In this document: positions 57,801 to 64,000 of the stretch, piece by piece
Numbering within the stretch: position 1 is the stretch's first letter
Layout: each line of letters starts with the position of its first letter
Assembly (NCBI RefSeq): GCF_021134715.1
Contig: NC_060020.1
Span: 4,898,001-4,962,000 of the forward strand
Length of the DNA: 64,000 nt
Reading direction: 5' to 3'
Source: Daphnia pulex
Lineage: Eukaryota; Arthropoda; Branchiopoda; Diplostraca; Daphniidae
Program-made: the position numbers and the translations under genes
The notes under the pieces: model-generated
Seen by the model: the letters and a program-made list of their open reading frames with translations, nothing else
Told to the model about the DNA's origin: nothing
Databases searched by the model: none

Positions 57801-59550
57801 CCGCCGCTATTGTTGAATCGAAAAAGTCATAACGAACAGAAATTAGAAGTAAATCAGAAAGAAGAGGCCAACACAAATTCCAGGAGCGATCTGCCCCGTT
57901 CGGAGAGCATACGATCCAACCTGACGTTGAACCTGGGCAACAGCTCCCAAAGTGGACAACAGCCGAATAAGGTCCGCAGTCGGCCCACCATCACTACCAG
58001 CCGGACGACGCCATCGCTGTCGATGATATCCTCTCTCATTTCACTCGAAGCTTTCCGCGCAAATAAGGAGAAGCGACAACAGTCAAGTGGCACCTTCAGC
58101 GCCAACGTCCAAGCACAAGTACGTACTGTACATGTGTACAAATCCTATTTATGAAATTTTCTACATTTTTCATTTCATTTTTTCCCCCTCTGATTGCCGT
58201 ACATACGTCACACGATAGAGCGCAATCCAATATTCTTACATTTTATCGTCTGGTGTGTTTGACTTCATTTGTTGTACCCCTTGCTGGGTTCGCTTGGCCG
58301 CCGGACGCGACAGTTTCAATCAATGAGCAAGTGACGCCTGAGACATCAGAGAAGAAGACATAAGAAATATCGCCGTCAAATTGGATTTAACCCTATATAG
58401 GAAACACAGCAGCGCCGCACATAAGAAGATTACAATTGACAATCGAATAATCAAAGGATATGGGCAGGGCCAGCAGCACTGAGGATGTAAAATAACTTGC
58501 TGTTCAAAACGCGAACTCAAAAGTTGGCCGGATTGAAGGAAACTGACAGTGTGCGCTGCTGTCCGCTGTTGTCCAAGAATGTTCTATTGAAAACAGTCGC
58601 CCGGTTATATATCGAAGCATTATTATATTGTCTGCATATAGACAAGGGCAGCACACAAGCTGCTGGATCTGAGCAAGAGAGATAAAAGCCTCATTCTCGC
58701 GCCCAGTATATCTGGTTATATTCAGTTTAGTCAAACCAGGAGGCACTCTACTGTTCTATCCTCTTTCCCGTTTTAAAATTAAATATTCAAACTATGTTAG
58801 AAAGGCTGAATGAAAATCTATAGCTCTGACGCAGTGGCAGCAGGTTCCGAGTTGATTCCTGAAACCATTCTTAGTTCTCTCTCATGTGGCGGACGGAAAT
58901 TTAGAAGACTTGAGTCGAATCCCACAGCGCCATGAAACAGAAAACAAAAGGAGAAATTGAGAATCCAGTGATTTTTAATTCCGCATGGATACAACAAGGA
59001 AAGGCGGATGTAGTAAAACGCCAAGTGTTTCGTTAGGAGAATCTCCAGGTGCGAGGAGAGCAGACCGATACTGGGAAATTGACTGACGTATCGTCACGAC
59101 GACCGTTTCGCAGAATGCGAAGGAGGGGGGGGGGGGATTGTCGTGAAAGCGAAAGGAATCCCGAACCTCCAGGAAATCCCAATTCCATCATTTCCCACGC
59201 GACTTCCTGCACTGCGCTGAGACAATGTTCTCCGCGCATCGATTAAAGCGGAAGCAAAAAACAACAACCCTTTTGAAAGTCTTTACATAATTCCGAGATA
59301 ATTAAATTTTTTAAATATTTACGTGTGATAATATTCTCGCCTTCTCATTTCGTTTTTTTCTAAATGATTTAATATTTTTTAAATTTTTTATTTTCAGAAG
59401 AATTTCTATGAGAGCAATGACTCGTTTCAAACGCCGCTCGAGTCACCTTGTGCCGAGCCCGAAAACTACTTCAACGGTGAATCGGCAGAGCAGCAGCCTT
59501 TGTTGGTGCTAACTTCGCCAGACAATGAGGCTTTGTCCATCGAAGATTGA
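39887..59550 (+). CDS. Slob: Slowpoke-binding-protein-like pseudokinase
   Basis: Coding exons: 39887-40329 (first exon A), about 44829-45017, 50774-51042, 52543-52717, 52946-53090, 53361-53530, 54114-54223, 55327-55418, 55586-55705, 56347-56397, 57177-57277, 57695-58118, 59398-59550; about 813 aa. The core is the Slob/PXK-type kinase-like fold: RIDKQWFMIRDSS, PYIYPVLDVDFVYG, FPFNTKGSLKDLIYR, EGLPLLQVQRLGRQILEAL, FGHLHSGNVIIQNGVARLTG, GHVLFEMCSGYEL, QVIEVLDYIFNNPSEEYP and FFRNIDLREMR. The catalytic-loop HRD is replaced by HLHSGN, so kinase activity is doubtful. In Drosophila, Slob binds Slowpoke K+ channels and 14-3-3. N- and C-terminal parts are Ser/Gln-rich and disordered. Weak points: the 55705 donor (ACG|gtcatt) and the start of the second exon, where acceptors at 44800, 44821 and 44829 are all possible. 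Confidence 0.88.
43092..43418 (+). CDS. Slob: Alternative first coding exon B of the Slob-like gene
   Basis: ATG at 43092 opens a frame beginning MFNMYRRRFYNAKASAMNGG. It shares the motif LGHDRFNYMNPN with exon A (TGHDRFGHVGVH), so the two first exons look like diverged duplicates serving two promoters. Possible donors are CATAA|gtgtag (43399, phase 2) and AGA|gttaaa (43418, phase 0); neither is strong. The preceding pyrimidine-rich tract and leader (42990-43091) fit a separate transcription start. Confidence 0.6.
46026..46057. repeat. Compact 14-bp hairpin
   Basis: TACCCC-a-CCGATAT, a 4-nt loop, then ATATCGG-c-GGGGTA: thirteen pairs and one A/C mismatch. It lies in an intron of the Slob-like gene. 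It is unlike anything nearby and too short for a normal pre-miRNA. Confidence 0.8.
47709..47752. repeat. 17-bp hairpin with a 2-nt bulge
   Basis: GTCCTCGTG-aa-TACACCCA, an 8-nt loop, then TGGGTGTACACGAGGAC. The stem is perfect apart from the AA bulge. It lies in the same intron. Confidence 0.8.
49129..50159 (-). CDS. Candidate nested antisense gene (two exons seen)
   Basis: On the minus strand, exon 50074-50159 has an excellent acceptor (T10 tract, accccccacag) and donor (CACG|gtaagt). It encodes QVKTGKGKSNSPDISIFSRR and SQQTAIMAR. The next exon, 49129-49378, has a pyrimidine-rich acceptor (ttttcctggag) and a consensus donor (AGCAAG|gtaagt). It fits the phase-2 junction and reads RIKSGSTRQPGYIGIMRN, GGAEMLVNGRTLASFEDNDE and SNEVIHIKQDLSK. 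A second acceptor at 49288 keeps the same phase. Both exons lie in the 5.7-kb intron of the Slob-like gene. I do not recognise the protein, and I could not place its first and last exons. Possible later exons are near 47590-47690 and 46860-46960. Confidence 0.4.
56521..56540 (+). other. Possible 20-nt microexon of the Slob-like gene
   Basis: GTGCAGCAAAAACGACGCAG has a good acceptor (gacattgcag) and donor (gtaaat). It would extend LSLLDQ with VQQKRR, which resembles the family sequence. Being 20 nt, it shifts frame into the next exon and meets a stop after about six codons. Skipping it (56397 to 57177) keeps the long C-terminal frame. Confidence 0.4.
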
Positions 59551-59934
59551 GTCCATTTGCCAATAATAGCTAGCTTAATCTTTCACAATGTTAACGAATT
59601 TTTTTGAAAATAAAAAAAAAAATAAATATATTAAACTAAACCCATTTTCTACTAGCACTTAAATAGCGCGCTTCATTTTTACAGTCTTAACTATAAATTT
59701 CTACGAATTTCTATTGCAAATTTAAAGTAATCAGTTTTTCGATTTTTCATAAGATAAATAGTATCGCATTTGTATAATGGACATTCGATATCTTCAAGTC
59801 GCATCCGTTGCCTTTCAGGATGTCGAAAGCGCAAGTCGTGATCAACTTTATATCCATAACACCGAATCTCTAGTCAGCATTCCACAGAGTTCATTCCGAA
59901 TTCCAAACTTCAAAGACAAATTCAAATGTCGTCC

Positions 59935-60025
59935 CAGCGTTATTCGCCTAGCTGAGCCCAGCGCTATTCAATGATCGTTGACTTCAAATCCATGTCCCAT
60001 AAATTTTCAAACGGAATATTTTCTA
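59935..60025 (+). repeat. Diverged direct repeat, copy 1
   Basis: It shares GTCCCAGCGTT, CCCAGCGC-ATT-AA and GATCGTTGA-CTCAAA with 60669-60755 in the same order and orientation. There are several substitutions and small indels between the two copies. Confidence 0.65.
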
Positions 60026-60668
60026 ACCAAACACTTAACATTTTCTAGGATTCAAATGTTACACAGTAAAAAGGGTGGATTAGCTATCGGCTATCCCCTA
60101 TCAGTTTAATCATGGCTTTAAAAATTTGGCTGTAAATGGTTTTGCAAGTAATAAGCGAGTCAAACTGAAGGACAGCAGAGAAAAAAAGAAAAAGCGCAGT
60201 TGTTTGTCAATTAGGGCTTTATGCAGAGTGCTACTCACACACGATGCGTATCAAATAGATTGCATATGGGCGACAACCCTTGTGCCGGAAACGAGATGTC
60301 TTATCGTTCATAGTACGTCACTACATTAGACAGCAAAGCAATGGGCTCATAGACGAACAGACAACATAAATCCGGATGCCCATTCACTTCCGGTAGAATT
60401 TGCTACTTGTTCATTTCTACTGGGATTAGTGAGATATTTTAATCCGACAATAGTCGTCTTTGTACGTTTCTGTTGTTTCTGTTAAACTAGAACATGTATA
60501 GTTGAATAAAGACGTCGCAACGATGCGGTTTGGAATTTTTTATAGATGATTGGGCGGGTGGCGGATGTTGATGGTGCGCTATGTATTTATCGCGTCCATA
60601 TATTCACTACTATATTACATAATAATCGATCTACGTTTATCTCCTTTATCCACCCAAATGAAATCGCT

Positions 60669-60755
60669 CCTGTCCCAGCGTTGGGTTAGCATTACCCAGC
60701 GCAATTGAACGATCGTTGAACTCAAACTCATAAAATATCCGATGGAATATGGATA
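60669..60755 (+). repeat. Diverged direct repeat, copy 2
   Basis: Partner of 59935-60025, 0.73 kb downstream. No coding potential or inverted ends are seen. Confidence 0.65.
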
Positions 60756-61141
60756 GGCTGTATGCATTGCAACGTTATGGGGTGCCCAACCAAAAATGAA
60801 AAAAAAAAATTTTCGTTCCACTATGCGCAAAACTGCAACAGCTTTTTACTTTGGAAAATATTAAAGTAAAAATACTCTTTTAAGATTTAAGGTTTTATTT
60901 TTTTAAGTTTTCTTATTGTTAATCAAGTTTTTTCCACTATGCGTGTGAATTCGTAGTTATATTACCAACAGCGAACATGAACATATGTATTTCCTCTAGC
61001 AGGTGCAATCACACAGTTGACTGCCTGTCTTCCACGCTTTTGTTCGTTTTCCTATTTTCATTTCTATTTGGATACATACTGTGCACGTATGTGTAATCGC
61101 ATCAGCAAGCGTTATTTAATTTATTCTTCAACACAGCAGTC

Positions 61142-61167
61142 GAATAGAATAGAATAGAATAGAATAG
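61142..61167 (+). repeat. (GAATA)n microsatellite
   Basis: Five tandem copies of a pentanucleotide, GAATA. Simple sequence. Confidence 0.9.
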
Positions 61168-64000
61168 TATACAGCGCACGGCAATTTTTCTTTCGAATAA
61201 ACACACTGAAACCTGCAGGTGGCAAATAAGATTGCGCATCGTTACTGCTTCGTTTATTTTTTACAGACGAATAGTAGAATTATTTGTGCTACCAATCGCG
61301 TGCCTCCCGTATCTGCAGGTCCACATCTCTAAGGTTTCCGACAATACTCATTTGCCTGTGATATATTACCATTCTTTGTTTGATGTTGTTAAAACGACGA
61401 CGGAAAAGCGTTACGCAATATTAGATAACGGTAAAAAGTGATTGACTCGATATACGCTCGTCATCTATCTGTCCACTTTGTTTGTTTTTTTGGGGTGTAT
61501 AGCATCCAGCAGCAGTCACGGAATCCAATTAGTGGCCACCATTTCCCACGAAATGCATTAAAAAAAACAGCGGATGAATCAGAAAAAAAAGAACCAATTC
61601 TTCTAAAGTTCTGATGTAAACGTCGGCTATTTACGAACTTTAAACGTCGCCAATTAACTTTGAAATTTGTGTCCACCATGGAAATTGCATCTTTGATTAT
61701 ATGTGTGAGCTGCTATCTGACAAAAGCAACCTACTTTGCGAGCGGCTAACCGACAGGATTCTGGTCTTTTACACTTTGCCTTATAGTCGACCAATTGAGG
61801 AGAGCCATTCTTTCCGGTGTTCTGATCTTCCCATCTGCTGGCCGTTCCCCAGCACTGCATCCTCATACCCAGAATACAAAAGAAGAAAGCCAGATTATCT
61901 GTTAAGAGCTTTTAGAAATTGCGTAAACCCGTCCCGTACAGCAGAGAGACTAAAATTTGAATACCGGTAATTTAATCTACCTAATATGCTGGGATCTAGT
62001 CGATACCATTTTCAAATTGATGTTAAAATTGAAATCAACTTTTAGCGAATTTTAATAAATTGTTTAGTCCAATTTTTATGGGTAATTTTCTTTCTTCTAT
62101 TACGTATACTATACGTGCTCACTAGAGCAGACAAACGTGATTCCCTTTATCCGATATGTCGAAACCGGAAGAACAAAAAAGGAAAATTTTGGAGACTTCC
62201 TCAAAGACTTTATAACCTACTGCTGAATGTTTTTGTATCAAATGGTTATGTACACGGGGGGAAATATACATCAGCAAGAGACTTCACAGTCCAACAGTTT
62301 CATTCTTGGAGTCAGTTGGTTGTTTTTCGTTGCGTCTGATCGCGTTCCAGCTGCTCCGGTTCCATATAAAGCACTAGAGCGGACGCTGGACTAATACAAA
62401 GTCTGACCTTCTAATGTATGCCAGCAATGTAAGCGGTTCCGCAATGATAAACTCTCCTGAATGATATAACATATCCATTCTATACTTAACAATTTTGTAA
62501 GTATCGTTTGGTTGTTTGTCTTTCATCGCGCTTGTTTTTTTGTTAATTTCTATGTACTTATGGTTTTATCGTTGACGATGGCTGTTAAATACTCAAACAG
62601 AATGTGTGTTAAATATTATCAGAGATATACCGTACAGACTCCCCGGAGTTGGAATCACGCGGAGTTGCTGTGTGTGTGTACTGTGCATTTGGTATGCCGC
62701 CCTTGCCGTCGGACGCTGGAAGACTTCCTGGTTGGTCATTAAACCATCTGATCCGGCGCCACCGGAATCGACCAGCTCGTTGAGTCGTCTCATATCCTGT
62801 CCGTTGACTTCCTTGTGCAATATAATTTCTGCATTCTTTTTCCTTATTCTTTCCTTTTTATTCTGTATTTGTTTTCGGTCACAAGATTCCGCCATTGTTA
62901 GACGTACACATGCATTCATCGCAGGCTTATAAAAATTCAGATTCCTTTTCTTCTTTGTTGTTCGTGTGGGCATCAAAAGTTTAACTCTCCCGTCTTCCGT
63001 GAGTGCAGCCGAGAGAAGGAGAGAGATAACAATGAGCGGACACATGAACTGGTTCCGTCCCGTAGTCTTTTCACGTCCCAGTCACACACAAACACCTTCT
63101 TCCGCCCAGCAGCATATAGCGCTGGCCGCCTTTCGACAGCTTGCGTGTATGACTGCTTATCAGACGTCTATCATAATACTAGAACCTTTTCCATCTATTG
63201 TGTCATGCCTTGACTGGAAAGCCTTCAACCTTCCATCCTCCTGAGAAATCCAGATGTTGAAACCTTAGGAAAAAGAATGGGAAAGTGTTTTTTTTTGTAC
63301 CTCTTCTTATAATATTCTTGAATCGCTACTTTTCATTTCATCCTTCAAAGTAAAAAAAAGAAAAGAAACAATAATGCAGTGTGGGCATCACGGGCTTTTG
63401 CTTCTCTTATTTTGATATTCGACTTCTCCTTTTCAAGAAAGATTCCCCTTTCGCTTCAACTGTGACTCTACATCTTTCGTATTTTCTATAAGCGAATAAT
63501 GGCGTCGTTCGGATTGAGACAAGGAAGCGAGAAGGAACTACTATTGAAAGAAAAATAGTCGTATAATAAAAAATAGAAAGGAAAGGATAACAGAAACTAA
63601 ATTCCCGAGAAGTGCTCACGAACCATACGGCCATAGATAAGAAGGAACAACAATAAGGCACACCACATGTACACACCCACGAAAAAGCGAAAATATACAA
63701 GCGGGTGCACACGATACCGGAACAGCTGCCAGTTGAATCAAGTCGTCGTCAAGGACACATTGCTCCCGCCGTTTCTTCGGGCTTGAATCACTCGAGGAAC
63801 CAAAAAAATGTATAATAGAATTTTTAAAGAAAAATAAAAGGGCAAACGAAAACAATTACCGAATAACAAAGGACCGTACTGCTGCTGGCGGACGCGGAAG
63901 CCAGCAGCTCCAGCAATCTCTTTTTGGCCCTCGTCCGATTATTTTCTATTGTCCGCCCAAGATTTAATATTGCACTCGCACAATGATTTCGGGAGAGATG

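Larger units (their letters stand above)
59551..64000. other. Downstream intergenic region
   Basis: Mostly non-coding. It holds a diverged direct repeat (59935-60025 and 60669-60755) and an (AATAG)5 microsatellite at about 61143-61167. Minus-strand frames at 62593-63045 and 63616-63855, and an exon-like segment near 63850-63930 (donor TTCG|gtaatt), may be parts of a gene continuing beyond the window. I recognise none of them. Confidence 0.4.

Overview
The window is arthropod nuclear DNA, most likely a branchiopod crustacean of the Daphnia type. This is inferred from compact genes with many 60-120 nt introns, arthropod-like orthologues (Hand, a Slowpoke-binding-protein homologue, a DOCK6/7/8 homologue), tyrosine-rich tandem genes and THAP-containing mobile DNA. 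No species can be fixed from sequence alone. I built gene models by hand from splice signals, reading-frame phase and remembered family sequences; no searches were run.

Layout. 1-4800 is a long non-coding stretch upstream of Hand (+, 4803-6209), a two-exon bHLH transcription factor. NDUFA9 (complex I, +, 7370-8956) converges on ARL1 (small GTPase, -, 9436-10247). From 10.3 to 20.6 kb the DNA is accessory-like: short unidentified exons, a dispersed inverted repeat (11.84 and 19.92 kb), two broken tandem copies of a tyrosine-rich secreted-protein gene (15.5-17.1 kb), a degenerate tandem repeat, and a piece of VPS33A lacking both ends (18.8-19.5 kb). POLR3D/RPC4 (-, 20638-22338) follows. Only 166 bp upstream of its start codon lies a 2.96-kb mobile-element-like unit (22504-25465). 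It has matching termini, about 165-bp inverted repeats, a 1.1-kb near-perfect palindrome in the left end, an intact THAP gene and a truncated SWIM/YqaJ-like gene facing it.

26.2-36.2 kb is a DOCK6/7/8-type Rho-family exchange factor on the minus strand. One of its introns holds, in antisense, a gene I recognise as RNase MRP RNA (28980-29228) with its own TATA box and T6 terminator. TOE1, a DEDD deadenylase of snRNA maturation (-, 36600-38151), is next. A large plus-strand gene (39.9-59.55 kb) encodes a Slob-like pseudokinase with at least two alternative first exons. Its 5.7-kb intron seems to contain exons of another gene on the opposite strand. 59.55-64 kb is mostly non-coding with a diverged direct repeat.

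There is no operon-like logic. The shared themes are housekeeping RNA biology (POLR3D, RNase MRP RNA, TOE1), two mitochondrial/Golgi housekeeping genes, and two large signalling genes. The least expected items are the palindrome-bearing THAP element and the antisense intronic RNase MRP RNA gene.
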